A stretch of 64,000 bases of DNA, from assembly GCA_963070105.1 (NCBI GenBank), contig OY718805.1, positions 3,344,001-3,408,000 on the forward strand. Direction: 5' to 3'. A program made the translations under genes and the position numbers. Shown one piece after another: positions 1 to 13,441 of this stretch. This DNA comes from Litomosoides sigmodontis (Eukaryota > Nematoda > Chromadorea > Rhabditida > Onchocercidae). A model generated the notes under the pieces. The model did no database searches. It had not been told where the DNA came from and worked only from the letters and a program-made list of their open reading frames with translations. The number at the start of each line of letters is the position of its first letter. Position 1 is the stretch's first letter.

Positions 1-1865
1 GAATGAAAGTATCAGTGGTTGTTTGTTTGGTGTAGTGAAATTCGAATTGAAATTCACTTCAATCTTCAACAGAAAGATCAGAATATCATCAATTCTTGAA
101 ACTCCCGTTGCACTTGATTAATTTAGGAAAAGCAAAAGAAAAACTGTTTGATGAAATTTATACTTCAGTATTTCTCAATTCTTCGTACTGTGTGATGTCA
201 TTTGGTAGAAACATGGTGACTTCATTAAATCTTTAAACAATAATAGTCCTCTGATTTTAGACTTAATTAAATACTTAAATAATAATGAATTTTTTTCATT
301 TTTCTCTACTAACTATTTCGTTTGTACCAGTGGATTTTTATTTTTAAAAGAAAAAAAAAAACCTTTTTTCGTTGAGTTTCTCGAGCGATGTAAGCCATGA
401 TAACGATGATAAATTCCACTAATACTATGAAGAAAGTAATGAGTTGAGGGGTATATGCTGGAAGGCTATCGATTGCATATTGACATCGAGCCATGATTAT
501 CGGATGAAATGATCAAAGTATGCGCTTGCTGTTAAATTACAAAGTTAATCGCAGCAAGTAAGATTACAGCGTAGCGATGAACCAACCGGCTCTGAGAGCA
601 GTGCAAAAAGAAATGGCGCATCGAACCTGAATGTGAAATTCTAGTACAAAAAATCATTGACGATAAATGTACAGTTAGCAAATTTCGCAACCTTTTTTTT
701 TCTCTCTTATTTAATGCCATTTCGATTGTTTTTCTTCCTCAATTGTTAATTCGAAAGGCAATGAAACTTTTGTTTTTAATAATCAAAGGATGATTGGAGA
801 AGAATTGCCATGCTTTACACTGTAGTAATTTCAGTTTTTGGAAAATGATTTAAAAGAATTTTCGGAGAATTTATTGAATATGCAGGTGGAGTAATGAGTA
901 ATTGATGGAAACATTAACTACTTTCTATCGAAATCCTAGCATTAGTTACAATGCTCAATAGTTATGGTTCTGTGTGTGCACAGCTTTATACCAATCATTT
1001 ATTCCGTCTGATAATTTTCCAAAGCTTTGAAACACATACCACATAAAATTGAACGAAATACAGCAAGTCAAATTGTATCATTTTTTTTAACAAAAGATAA
1101 ATAGTCAGTGTTGATGATGGAATGAGAACGATTACAAGCATAAATATGAATTTGATAGAATGAACAGATCAAAAGAAAAAAACAATAAAGCCAAGGGATA
1201 TTTTTTCAATCTCGCTCACATTCATGCAATTTACCCGTGAGCAACATTGATAATAGTGATGACTCCAACAAGTTAAAATGTTTTGTTCAATTTGCAAATA
1301 GTCTTTTTAAGGAATTTAGAAATTTGCAGTTAAATATAGTGTGAACTTATCGATTTTCAACTTATTTCAATCTTCGACGAAATAAGAGAAAATGAGTTAT
1401 TTGAGTTTCTGTTGTTCTTTTTTAGTATACGACTTCCAGCCGTTTTTAACTCGTTAATTAAAATTAGCTACCGCTTCCTTTTAGCTAGAAGCTACAGTTT
1501 CCTCGGTAATTCTAGAGAACGCCAAAACTTTCTCAATAAAGAATTGAAAATTATTATCACCCGCTCTCTTAATTTTGAATTTCCAGTGTCAGCAAACACG
1601 AATTAATTACAAGTGAGAGAGATAGATATACATGTTGTCATAATTAACACAAATGCTATAAGCCATCGATGTGATTTTCGCAAGGCTTTTATTTTTCAAT
1701 GTGTCATATAAAGAATTATTTTATTCTAAATGTTGTCATCATCTAAAGACTCACCCTTCAGAAATAAAATTATTCTACAAATTTGTGATAAATGAGGCTC
1801 AAAAAAATTCTTTCAAGTTTATGTTAAGGTCAAGGTTTCTTTGTCGTGAGAAAGAGATCAAAACG
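1..1865. other. Left flank, no supported gene
   Basis: I could not support a complete gene here. On the minus strand, 494 down to about 360 encodes a start methionine followed by a short polar stretch and one strong hydrophobic segment (roughly residues 17-36, rich in F, I, V and L), then a basic tail. This could be the first exon of a small single-pass membrane protein that runs off the left edge, but the donor after it is weak and no second exon was found. An AATAAA on the minus strand near 1716-1721 could be the poly(A) signal of orc-2. The rest is AT-rich with no exon-like signal. Confidence 0.4.
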
Positions 1866-4800
1866 TTATTCACTATCGTCATCATCCAAAAGCATTCCCT
1901 TTTCCTTCATAAATTCCACCATTGTCTGAAATTTTAATAGAAAATTGAACATATCGTATTTTTCTGGACTGCTTTTAAGCAATCAATCGCATTACACTTT
2001 CATGTAATGAGACACTGATTTTGTGACGTTAAATATGTAAGCGAGCAAACGTTTCCAGATAAGACTACTATAAAATTGCTCATCCAACTCTCGGAAAACT
2101 TAAATTTATCATTTGTAAGATCACTCACTATAAGCACTGTCCTATTATTCAGTACAGCGCGTCTCTAGACGATAAAGCAGTCAAACCGTTTCTTATTTCA
2201 GTTGATAATTATCTGTTAGCTGGTGCTATTTCTACAACTACTTCATAATTCAAATTTGGCAAAAAAAATGCAAGTCACCCTTTCCTCCACAGCTATCGAA
2301 ATGTATTCATTGCCATCACTGTGACGTTTTCGCATAATAAGACGATGGTCATTGTATTCATTAAGATGTTGCCGTAGAGCTGTATCGGTTGAAACAAGGA
2401 ACTCATCTCTAAAAAACACACAGAATCAGTAAAACAATAAGTACGGAAACCTTGTTTGTTGCATCTACCGGAATAATTAATTCCTCTTGGAATAGATCAT
2501 CTTTTTGTCTAATTTCAGTTATTACCAACAACTTAAAGTTCCGACATAAGAGAAATCACCTGGCCAAACGAAAGAGCTCGAAAAACTCCAGTGGTTCCTT
2601 CTTACGATAGTAATGATTAGTGATAAGCTGGAGCAGTGAGCGGGAATTACTTGTTAACGACATCCAGACTACATCCAAAGATGCAAATGTATGCGTGTAT
2701 CCTGAACCTTTTGGATTCAGCCCTAGTAGTTTCGAATAGCCAGCAAATACCTCAGCCTTGTAGGCTTGCATAGTATTTACATTGATGAAGAGAAAGTTAA
2801 ATGCATTCAACAATTTCTGAAACATATAAACAAAGGAAAGTTTCCTTATCTCCATAATTTTATAAGCATAATAAGTATTTGCAAAAAATTGATGAAATGT
2901 AATAAAAGTGATCGAAAAATATTAAAGTAAAATAAGGCATAAACCAAAAAATCAAAAATAATAGAAATTAAAATAGACTTGAGTCCACAACAAGCTTTTA
3001 TTGACGTGGTCAACAGTAGCAATAATATGCGTATGTTTAGCTTTTGCAAATTCTGCTAGAGCCCATTGTTCAAGTGTTGCCCTGCAATTTACTCAAATTT
3101 AAAAGTGGTTAAGACCACTTCGTTATTTGATTTAAGGAGAGTCAAACTATGTAATGAATATGGGCAAACCTTAGTCCAGGTCCATCGATATTATGCAATA
3201 CAAGAACAATATCCTCCTTTCTGTTATCAATTGCACGACCAATGGCTTTTGCATATTCCAACTGATTTTTGCTCGTTACAACCACTTTCAATGATAAATT
3301 TTCTTCCAAACACTATAAAATCATTTTCTTTTATCCATTAACTATTATTTTTCAAGCGTACCACCAGCTTAAATAATTAATTTCATTAAAAAAAATCTGT
3401 AAATAGGAATGCTGGAATACTCACGAGCAAAAGAAACCCAAAACTGAAAAATACTGTCCTACAACCAATGTAATACTAATAATGAGTGATACACCTTACT
3501 CTTAATAGTAGACGTTGGTAAATTACTAACTACCACAAAATGACATTTCTTCTGACATAGTGAAAGAATTTGAATAATTAAGAAACAAAATTGATTAATA
3601 ACTGTTTACTTGAAATATAATATGTGAATTGACTGCAGGTTGAAAGCCATCGACGGCAATATATGTGTAATCTTGCAATTTTTTTTCGCAGAAATTTTGC
3701 ATAAGTTTCCGTTTCGAACCCAACCCAAAAATCTAAATTTAGCAACATTCTATTAAGAATACTGAACGAAACCAGCTAGTGGTAGGAGAACAATCTTTCA
3801 TTCATTATTTACGGCAATGACTTACTGAATATCGTATTTGACAGTAAAAAAATCTCTATAATCTGATCTTATTTACAATTTTTGCAAATAAAGCGAAATG
3901 AAAAAGCAGAAAACTAAACAAAGGAGGAGTGCAGGATAACCATTTAACTTACAATGAGGTTAAAACCAGCTGCCAAATATGTTAACCAACGGGGAAATAA
4001 GAGCTCCGTGTTGGAAAATTGTCGAACAACACTACGTGGAAGATAATCATCACATTTCTACAAAAAAAAAAAAAAAATTGATATATGCTTCTTTGCGCTT
4101 TCTAATTAATTTTTTATGAAAATTGTTTTCGTTATGTTCCAAAAACAAAAGATTTAACTTTCTAACACTAATTTTAATGAGAATTCTCAAAAAATTTCGC
4201 TGGACATTACTAAAATCATGCTTTGCTCGTTCTAATAATGTTCTTTTTAAAAAAATTACAAATGAAGAAATTCTGTAAGTTTCGAAAATCAAATTCGAAT
4301 ACTTACTTCAAACCAATCTGACAGTAGGCGCAAATCGCATCCAACTGTATCGCAGCAATCATTTTCTTCACTGTTTTCCTCTCCTTGCTTTCGTCTACAA
4401 AAAAAAAGCAAACACTTGGAGTTTACTATGAAAACTTCACCTTTGCTGATAGCTATGAGCAGTAAGCTTAGTAATGATAAATGGCATTTAAGAATTTCTG
4501 AGATGTACGTTAAACTGCATCCGTAGAAAAATTTGGATGAAAAGAATGTTTCCATCCTTATTTTCCTTAGGAAAGTTTGAGATGCTCTCCAAACTATACA
4601 AAGAGCGTTTCAGGTCAAAATCACCAAAAGTCTATCATACAACACCAGGGAGCGATATTATGCAGATATCAGTACTATATGAAAATTATGGAAAAACTGA
4701 AATCCATGAAAAACAATGTAATTTCGAACCTGTTAAATCAAAGAAACAATAAAGAAACATAATCACTTTTTTCGTTGTGCACGATCATTTCCATTAGAAG

Positions 4801-5274
4801 TCTTTAATCTTCCCTGATTAAAATAATTGTCGATTGCTGTTCGATGGCCTAACAATCTATTAAATTCATCCTCGTATTCTGATAAACTTCCATTTTGTCC
4901 TTCCCCTCCTTCTGATAACTCATCCTCAGCCTCTTTTTCCTCTTCTTCTCCTAATACCGACATTTTCTTTATTACCAATTCATTATTTCGTTTCTTGGCA
5001 TTTTTCTTCTAAAAGATAAGTATGTATATCTTATCAATTTATAAATCAGCGCTAAATTGAAAACGTCACATTTCACTGATGATTTAATTTGCAAAACCGT
5101 TCAAGCCCGCCCATTAACGTTTTAATCCTAAACAATTTAGTAAAACACAGCATGTTAATATTAAAGACGGACGTTACACGGGTGATGTATAATGACAGTA
5201 AAGTGTTGGATGAGTGAGGAGACTGGCACAAACACAAACAAATTTGCTTTAATGATTTCGCAAAACGTGCCGCT

Positions 5275-5341
<67 letters not shown>

Positions 5342-6327
5342 AGCCATGCCCCTTCGTATGGGGTCATGCGTGATGTGCGTTTGCTATTTGCATTTTCAAT
5401 TGGACGAGCATTAGAGAGTTGAAATTCAAAAATACACACTACCAGAAATGCCTGACTTCTGCGAAATGACAAAAAGTAGGAAACCTCCGTCATCGAAGTC
5501 CCCAAAACAAGCATGTGACTTGAGAAATACCACTAGAATTCTAGACATACTACTACTGCAGAGAGGGATTCACTTCTCGAACTATCACAAATAAGTCATA
5601 TCTTATAGAAATTGTAGTGCGATATCGGAAAGGATGGATGATGGATGCTATGTCCAGACGACTTATGGGAAGAATACATATCGTACCAGAAAGCAAATTT
5701 CAAATATCAACACACATCTTTGCTGCTAATATCAACCGCTTTATTTTATTAACGACAATTTCAATTCAGTGAATGTGTCACATGTTAGCATAATATAATC
5801 CGAAACATCCAAATGAAAACAAGAATTTCCACAAAAAGTTAATTTTAGAGAATTTTTTTTATTTAGTAAAATTTAAAAAATCTTTGCATTTATCAGAAAG
5901 AAAAAATGCTGCCTAGACAAAGATATGATTCAATATTGAAAGATGTTAATTGAGAAAAAAAATGTGACACTAATATTTTTTCATAGCAATGTAAAAGTGA
6001 GGGAATCAGGGAAGCGTAACGAGTGAGGCGTTGCATCTTATTATTTTATATTACTCACCATAAAAAAAGTTATCAGTTGACACGCACAACTATTAAGTTT
6101 GCCATTAATGTGATATTTCCGATTGTTTACTTCATCTTAATGTTGATGAATTTAACAAGACACAAAAATATAAAATTTATGGCAAATCAGATAAAACCTT
6201 AATGAAACAAATCTTGATTTGTATAACACAGATTAAAGTATACCTTCGTTTTCTTTGTTCCTTTACCGGGCATCTCAGCTTGTGATAATCGATCAGTGAG
6301 ACGACCACCCTGATGCAACGAAGGCAT
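1866..6327 (-). CDS. orc-2: Origin recognition complex subunit 2 (ORC2)
   Basis: ORC2 is part of the six-subunit complex that marks replication origins and helps load the MCM helicase in the nucleus. Exons on the minus strand: 6244-6327, 4767-5008, 4307-4394, 3953-4057, 3610-3732, 3170-3312, 2979-3081, 2560-2816, 2279-2408, 1866-1925; 444 residues, all phases consistent. The N-terminus is basic then acidic and low complexity. The AAA-like core carries the family signature FGLGSKRKLMQNF (from residue 174) and a Walker-B-like VLHNIDG, then ATVDHVNKSLLW, which matches the 'IASIDHLNAPLMW' region of human ORC2 residue for residue in spacing. A winged-helix tail ends in an acidic DDDDSE. Length fits nematode ORC2. 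The start at 6327 follows an in-frame stop. An intron of 1,235 nt contains a tRNA gene. Family identity is very secure; the first exon is less so. Confidence 0.93.
5262..5265 (-). terminator. RNA polymerase III terminator of tRNA-Asn
   Basis: Four T residues on the minus strand begin six bases after the tRNA 3' end. A run of four T is the minimal Pol III stop signal. Confidence 0.6.
5271..5344 (-). tRNA. tRNA-Asn (anticodon GUU)
   Basis: Read on the minus strand, this folds as a full cloverleaf: acceptor arm GCTTCCG pairing with CGGGAGC, D arm GCGC/GCGC, anticodon arm TTCGG-CTGTTAA-CCGAA giving GUU, a five-base variable loop, and a T arm GGTGG-TTCAAGC-CCACC. The internal A and B box promoters are intact, so it should be transcribed by RNA polymerase III. 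It has no intron. It lies within the first intron of orc-2, on the same strand. Confidence 0.96.
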
Positions 6328-7603
6328 CTATGTAAATTTCGAATGCACCTAAAAACGAAAACAAATTTGAATTTCAACTAAATTTACATTTTTTTTATCC
6401 CTGAAATCAAATTCAACTTTCATACTTCCTCTATTCGTCTTTTCTCTGCAGTGGAAAGAACAAAACGTATGTGTGGCACATTCTTGGCTGACTTAATCCG
6501 CTTCAGTTAAAATTATTTAGAATTATTTACCCTCTTCTTTTTTGCTGAATTGCGAAAATGGCTATTTTTCGAATCACATGCAGTAGGAAATCTCCCAAGT
6601 AATTTCTGGACGAACTGAGTGTTGCCCGAAATTTCCCATAATTTTACTAGGAAAGATAAATCGGTGACTATTTTATTTGTACACTTTCCCGATCTGTGAA
6701 AAGGAACATAAATAGGAAACTAACCAAACTGAATCGTTTATATTTGCTTGAAATTAATACAACCAAATACACAAATCAAAAAAAATATTGGCATTTATTA
6801 TTCTTACATAATATAACAAATTAAAATCCTCCTAATCACTTTCTTAGCTACCATGACTATGAAAAAAATTGCAGCTTATAAAACCTCCGCAATTTACTCG
6901 AAATTAATCAGTAAAATGATTTGAAAATGGTTGATAGGGACAATTGATAGGGATAATTCAGTATAGAGAAGCATGGTACAGTAGTTCAGTAAAGAAGACA
7001 CATTTTGGAGCCAATGTGAAATAGTTTTGATCATATACAACTGTTACACTTTAATGTTAATCACACCAGGTATATTGAAGGCGAACGATAACTTTGAAGA
7101 CTAGATTTTACAACAATGCTTCATCAATTAAGTGTAACAAAATAAGACTAGCATGAAGCATCCACTTTTACATTAATAAAACCGAACAACTTATGGACGT
7201 AAATAATTCAAGTGGATGCTCTCCGTGATTTCGAATTTCACGAAAAAAAATGTTTCCTAAGTTATTAACACAACTAGCACAAAATAAATAACAAAGAATG
7301 ACATAAAGCTGCTTCGGTTAAAATCTTTCTTCCTACCCGATAAATAACGTTGCGAATAAAGCCAACCCTTCTAATTTTAAAGTAACTGGGCTGCTCCAGC
7401 ATGGAAAAGAAATTTCTATTTTATTTCAGATGATAAAAAATAGCCACCAAAACACCTAGTGGACAATGAAAATAGCATTAAAAAGTAATATAACCCATCA
7501 CCATAGATGCATATGTATGAACCATATGTACCATGTGCGTGTGAATAACTTTAGCGTCATCAGTAATTACATAGATACTTCAAAATTCGCCTTCCCCTGC
7601 TTA
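6328..7603. other. Spacer between copz-1 and orc-2
   Basis: About 1.3 kb between two genes on the minus strand. It should hold the copz-1 3' end and the orc-2 promoter. A possible orc-2 trans-splice acceptor (TTTGATTTCAG, minus strand) lies near 6405. An open, splice-bounded stretch at 6531-6693 (minus) is described in the findings. Nothing else is recognised. Confidence 0.5.
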
Positions 7604-10217
7604 TTACTTCAAAATAGACCATTTCAACTGCTCCTTTGCCGAACCAATTAACTGAAATATTTTGCAAATTAGCTACAATTACTTATAATCGACTCCCACC
7701 TCAGAGAGAATATAAGTGCGCCCTCTTTAAGACGAATTTTTAGCAGGTTTACCTGAAGTTATAACTGCACACTTCATTCACTACATGCATGAGAATAACG
7801 AGCAACATAAGCAGCAACAATAGAACCGATCTAATTTTCAAATATAAAATGAATTAAATAAAAAATGAAATGCTACGATTATTTGACAAGCTGTATAACA
7901 AATTTTCTTCATAAGAATTTTCGAATAACAATAACAATACACTATCGTCATACACACCATTGTATAAAACCCATATGTATTCAAAGCAAAGCTAACATAC
8001 TTGTTCCGCAACTTCAAAATTTCAAGATTCAGCTGTTCCCATTGACGAATATTCACTAATTAAAAAAACGTGCATTTTATTAGCACAATAAGTACCTCAG
8101 GAGACATGCAACATGCAGATGTTACAGCATAATAATTTTATTTCCATCGCTTAAATTCCTGCTTACAATACCTAAACCTATCCTATACTTCTCGTTTCCA
8201 TAAAAATCACCGAAAGTTAAACGAATGTGTTGAACATATAGCTTAAAGAGAAAAAGAACCTGCAAAAGCAAAAGAATAGCGCTACAGGTCATATCTTACA
8301 GACTTTATATGTGGGGTAAAAGTGGTAATCTATTGACAACACGGGCTGCTTCAACGTTCATTCCAAAGCACAGCCTATAGAAGGCATACATTAAAATCAC
8401 TTGTAAAAATCAAAATGACAAAATCTCCAATTGTTATCAATCGATTACCACTGGTTAAATATACTGAGTTACTCACGAAAAGTGCTAAATTCATCGGTCA
8501 ATGAATGCACAAAATTGTGCGGATAAAATAGGAAACGATATTTAAAAGGAGAGAAAAATACGTCAAACGAAGAAGCCCCACCAATATATGCATCTTGATG
8601 GGCATAAAAAGTTCGGGAAATACATTTGAAAGTTATTCAAATTAAAAATAAGTTCAAGAAATCATTTCTGATATGATGAAGTGCTTCATCCAACTCGGTT
8701 TTTAATTCAGACTCTAAAAACAACTACAGCTTGCGTTGGAGGTCAATCTCATTACAAGCATATGAAATTCTTACGTGATCAAGCAAAAGATTGCCTTTTA
8801 ATGAATTACAACGAAATATTCTAAATCAAACGAGTGGTTAAATGATTCCCTTCAGTTGATTAAGCAGTCGCATGATTTGAATCGTTTTTCAAATAAAGAA
8901 CTATTACATAGTACACAGCATGCTTTGCTCTGACATTACAGCGTGCATTTACGATGGGTCGCACCAAAATCATAAGCTATATGGAAAAGATTGCTTTTTA
9001 AGACATGCGTACCGACATTCCCACTTGAGAAATGCTTTGATCACCGAACGTTAGTTCATCGGTTCGCAGGGCACAGCGACTTACAACAGCTTGCGGTTCT
9101 GTTTCCATTAAAACACTGTAAGTATATGAGATACAACACTGACTAACCTTATCGATTCTTCAATTGCTTCAATCCTAATTGGCACGTTATCCAACTATGG
9201 ACACAAACATGTATTTCTGGTGTTTCGAAGTGGTCAAAAGAAGCGCGTTTTTATTAAAATATGAACAAAACAAAAACTAAGTCAGATTTATGACCACCCA
9301 ATTCAGAGAGTAGTCAAAAGCTATGCAAAAGACTCAGCGTGTCGTCTTCAGTCGATCGAAAACATAGGTAAAAGCCTATCGAAGTTCCTGTCTCTACAAT
9401 CACTAAAGTTTCAGACGAATTGGTCCCAAAGTTTTAAATATTAGAAAATCATTGTATAGCGTAATTTATCCACCGAAATTTGTACAGCTCATCATAACAA
9501 GCTTTCGAAAAAAAGGAAAGTAATTCACGAACCCATTATCACATATTTCATCGATAATTAACATTGCTATATCCATATCATCGACAAGCGCCTTCTTTTC
9601 CATATTTTTTCGAAGTACCAATGAAATCGAATCGTACAGACAGTTGAGGACCGAGACAAGAATCAATTCGTTCTCATCTGCACCACCCATTACGTAGAAA
9701 AATAGATCAACATTGCTTCGATATACGCAAATCATTCCATCTAATAAAATTATTTCAGCTGCAATAAGAAAAATAACAATAGCGAACCAAGAACTTTTTC
9801 AAGCAGAAAGCAAATAAAGTGTGAAATCTTGACAAGTCTTCAAAACATTTTCTATCTTAAATAGAGAAGTCGATTCCGTTGTGAAAGCAGCAGCCACAAA
9901 CTTCCTAAAGATTTCTAGCGCTTATACAATGAAACATTACCATTTGCTTTGCATGTTTTCTGGAACAAGCTTTTCTCGAAAGCTTTTTGCTCCTTTGCAC
10001 TTGGAAATACTTTGTCATCGTAGTACTGAAAAACGAAAGTACGTACTCGTCAAGAAATGCTTCCAAACTGATACGAAAATTAACATGCTTTATTCACTTA
10101 AATAACTGAAAGAGCTAAACAGAATTTAAATATACCAATTCACTATACCTTGGCAAGAATACGATTACCATCCTGATCCAATACAGCGATTCCCTTGATG
10201 CTATATAAAGAAGTCAT
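7604..10217 (-). CDS. copz-1: Coatomer subunit zeta (COPI)
   Basis: The zeta subunit is the small adaptin-like chain of the COPI coat, which pairs with gamma-COP and works in Golgi-to-ER retrograde transport. Exons on the minus strand: 10149-10217, 9941-10025, 9533-9758, 9025-9115, 7604-7651; 172 residues, against 177 in human COPZ1. The start [20 protein letters not shown] is typical of the family. It is followed by the longin-fold core with [15 protein letters not shown] and a tail ending [11 protein letters not shown]. The last exon encodes only 15 residues and is separated by a 1.37 kb intron; adding it restores the same spacing as the human C-terminus (SQ-xxx-SAKEQ). Reading through the previous donor instead would give an unrelated short tail, so I chose the spliced form. 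Confidence 0.95.
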
Positions 10218-10406
10218 TTCTGCAAGAAATAAAATACAAAAAAAGCATTATAGAACTGTCAACATTTCTTGTGCTCATCAATCTTTGCTCTTCATTCCCA
10301 TGCTCTCTTCCCTTCCACTAATCTTTGTCATAAAATATTCGCACACAATCTAACAACAATACAATCAACAAATATACAGCTTAACAGTGTCACACCATTT
10401 CACTCA

Positions 10407-10408
<2 letters not shown>

Positions 10409-10441
<33 letters not shown>
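10409..10441. repeat. (CT)n microsatellite
   Basis: About 33 bases of uninterrupted TC dinucleotides, some 190 bases upstream of the copz-1 start codon (on the minus strand this is a GA tract). It could act as a GAGA-like promoter element, but that is inference. Confidence 0.9.
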
Positions 10442-10443
<2 letters not shown>

Positions 10444-10607
10444 ACCAGTCTATTAACTCTGCTCTTCCGCTCCCAAAATGAAAGAACCAATTCCGGAACA
10501 TCTTCACGTATAACGAACTCAATTAAAATTCAAAAATTACACAGTTAAAAAACAAGACCAAACTCACAATCCTCATTTTCCAGTTGAAATTTGCCACGCA
10601 TTGATGG

Positions 10608-11040
10608 TATAGTATGATCGCTTTTATCCCATCAATAGCTAAGAATAATGCAACGGAAAATTTACCCAGTGAATTTGTAAATTTAAACTCTAAATGAAAT
10701 TTTATGAAAATAAAATTGTTAAATTTTTAAAGTGATCATGTAAAACAGCATTGCTAGTGAACGTTACTTCAAAAATTTTCATAAAAAATGGAAACTAATG
10801 CAACAGAATGGATGTATTGCATTTGTGCACACATATCACCAACTGATATCATAAAAATTATAATCAATTACAACAGCTATTTGAATCAAATCTTACGCGT
10901 ACGTTACAGTTTATCAGTTTCACTTATCAGAAATTTTTTTTTGACGATAAAATTTCATTCAGAGTTTAAATTTACAAATTCACTAAGTAAATTTTCCGCT
11001 GCATTATTTTTAATGATGGGATGAACGTGATCATGCTATA
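10608..11040. repeat. Long inverted repeat (foldback or MITE-like element)
   Basis: The left arm 10608-10705 and the right arm 10947-11040 are reverse complements of each other at roughly 85 percent identity over about 95 bases, with an inner loop of about 240 bases. The shared core includes AATTTGTAAATTTAAACTCT and its complement. A second, short direct repeat (GTAGCAGCAGT / GTAGCAGCAGT) follows at about 11042 and 11086. No transposase frame is present inside. A non-autonomous foldback transposon is the simplest reading. Confidence 0.75.
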
Positions 11041-13406
11041 CGTAGCAGCAGTAATTAATCTAATTAACTTTTAAGCATTATACATAGTAGCAGCAGTGAA
11101 ATTTTATGCAATAAGTAACATTCAGGTTAATCGATGCTACTAATTAAATTTCAGTTAAATTTTTTCTTAAATTTTAATCGCCCAAATGTAGCACAAATTA
11201 ATAAGTTGTAAGTAACTTCTTTATGAGTTATTTTATTCAGCTTGTTTGTAAGATTGCTCCTGTTTTCCCTCTTTTTTTTGGTTTTTAGTTTGATTGATCT
11301 TTGGTTGACTTTTTTTTTGCTTAATTTTATCACATTAGTGGTTTTGCTGCTTTTTTTCGTAATTTTTATTAATTGTAAATTTTAGTTAGAAGATTTTTTA
11401 TTGGCGGTAAATTTTTTTTTGTCGATTTTTCAAACCAAAAACCAAACAAATTCTCAACCTTCACATTTCACTTATTTAATTTTCTTTTGAAATGTCATTT
11501 TTTGGTGAAGGATTTTTGTTGATTCTTTACTTTTTAATTTTCAGTTAAAGTATAACTATTTGATTAATTGTCATGTTGTTCGAAAAATTTATTTTTTTTT
11601 GATGTTCGATAGCTAAAAGCTTCCTGCTTGATCATTATTACATCAATTAGCACGAAGTTAATTGTTTCCCGTGAGAAGTGTGTTTTTTTTTTCAGCTCTC
11701 TTCTTCCTCCAGCATTGCTTTCCTCGGATGAAATCAGAATTTAGATGTAATAGTAAGAAGGAAGAAGAGGAGAGGCATATGTTTTGGTGTAACCCTTAGA
11801 TGATATTTCGTTTTTTTTTGTATGTGTGCTAATTAACTTCAATGGTTTACATTTTGCAAGAAGGAAAATATGCTGGAAAACTGAGAAGGAAAAAGAAAGT
11901 CAATAATTTCATCGTCATGGAATGATAGGACGGGCAATTGGTGGGAGTGATAAATTAAATGATCGGAGAGCTATGGCTCACTGTCCTGATGAAAATGATG
12001 ACGAATAAAATTTTAATTTTAGATTTTTATATTAAAATTTTTACCTTGTCAAATAGCTCTCCTTTTTTTCAATCACATTTACTTTTTGCATTAATAAAAA
12101 ACATTTACTTGCACTATTTTTTTTGCATAAGGAAGCGAGTTAGAGAATGTGGAAAAGTTGACTTTCAATGGAGCAACAAAGGGGAAATTTACCGATTAAT
12201 ATCGTATCGCAGTTTTTTTGAATCGATTTTAACATCTGTTTATCATTGCTCAATAAATACACAGTTAATAAAAGCACATAATATTATTACATTCGCAATA
12301 ATTCCAATAATTCCCACATATTGATTTCTCCTCTCTTCCTTCCCTTCACTTTTTTTTCGTCAAAAAATAACAGCAAACACAACTCACCATCAAGTGCCAC
12401 ATTTCAAGTATGCTAAAGTGAAAAATTTACATATTAGCATAGTTTGAAATTTTTCACATTAATTGAATTATTTATTTAAGTAATGTGAAGAATTGCAATT
12501 TCTATTTTGTCTATTTCTATCCTTCAATCAACTTATCACTGGTGCAGTGCAAGACGGCGGAAAAATATAGTGCGTGATCTGAACACTCATCACTTTTCTC
12601 TCTCTAGACCTGATTTCAATTCATATTTTACTCTTCCTATGTGAATGCGTAAAAAAAAGCAGCACTTAATTTTTCATTAAGGAACCTTGAATATCACATT
12701 ATTCATACTGTTAGTTTCTTAGCTTATCAAGCAATTAGTTAAATAATAATTCTAATTGACAATTTTTTTGAATTTATACGAAATTTTAATCCTCTTCCAA
12801 TAACCACCTATCATTCCATACAATGACAGTTCACTTTGTTCGAGAGATCGGACTGCTAATTCCATCGCAATTTTTCCTACCTCAAATAGCACCACAATTG
12901 AAGAGGATGATGCTAGTGGAATTTGCTGTTGTAATTTCATTACTGCAAAAAATCTACTCAATGAGTCATAGCGTTGGTGTAGTCTACATTATGACTCATA
13001 ACGATCATAAACCATAATTATACTATATCAGTGCCATCTCCCACTTATCTAATCACTCACACCAGAGAGATATTTTTTATGTTTGACAACAATTTTACGG
13101 AATTTCCCGAGATCCACCATGAAATTATTTTTTCCCACATATGAGGTAGAAGAGGGATAAGGGAAAAAAAACATGTTGTGAGAGGTGCACATCGTTTTTA
13201 ATCGATTATGTGCTGTTCGTAAGTGCATTTTCCCTCCGCTCATTCACGAAATGTTTTTTGCATGACTATTCTCATCAAATTATTTGTCTGTTACACACTG
13301 TTTGAGTACAGGAAAATCGAGTTTTTTTTTTGTTTTTTTATTGATCATATGGATAAATTGAATTTTCTAAAAAAATTTTAATCTTTGAATAGGAAGATAA
13401 CGAGTG

Positions 13407-13441
<35 letters not shown>

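Noticed and set aside
2243..2278. Read-through end of orc-2 stopping at 2243
   Set aside because: Splicing at 2279 to the exon 1866-1925 gives a tail (TMVEFMKEK...DDDDSE) that lines up with the human ORC2 C-terminus; the read-through tail does not.
3500..3551. Minus-strand exon-like stretch in orc-2 (KKCHFVVVSNLPTSTIK) with good splice sites
   Set aside because: Including it breaks the reading frame into the next exon, while skipping it gives exactly the same residue spacing as human ORC2.
5161..5514. Open frames on both strands across the tRNA
   Set aside because: They are shadows of the GC-richer tRNA sequence.
7998..8050. Coiled-coil-like exon ([17 protein letters not shown]) with a good donor on the minus strand
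   Set aside because: It lies inside copz-1 intron 4, is not part of coatomer zeta, and no partner exons were found.
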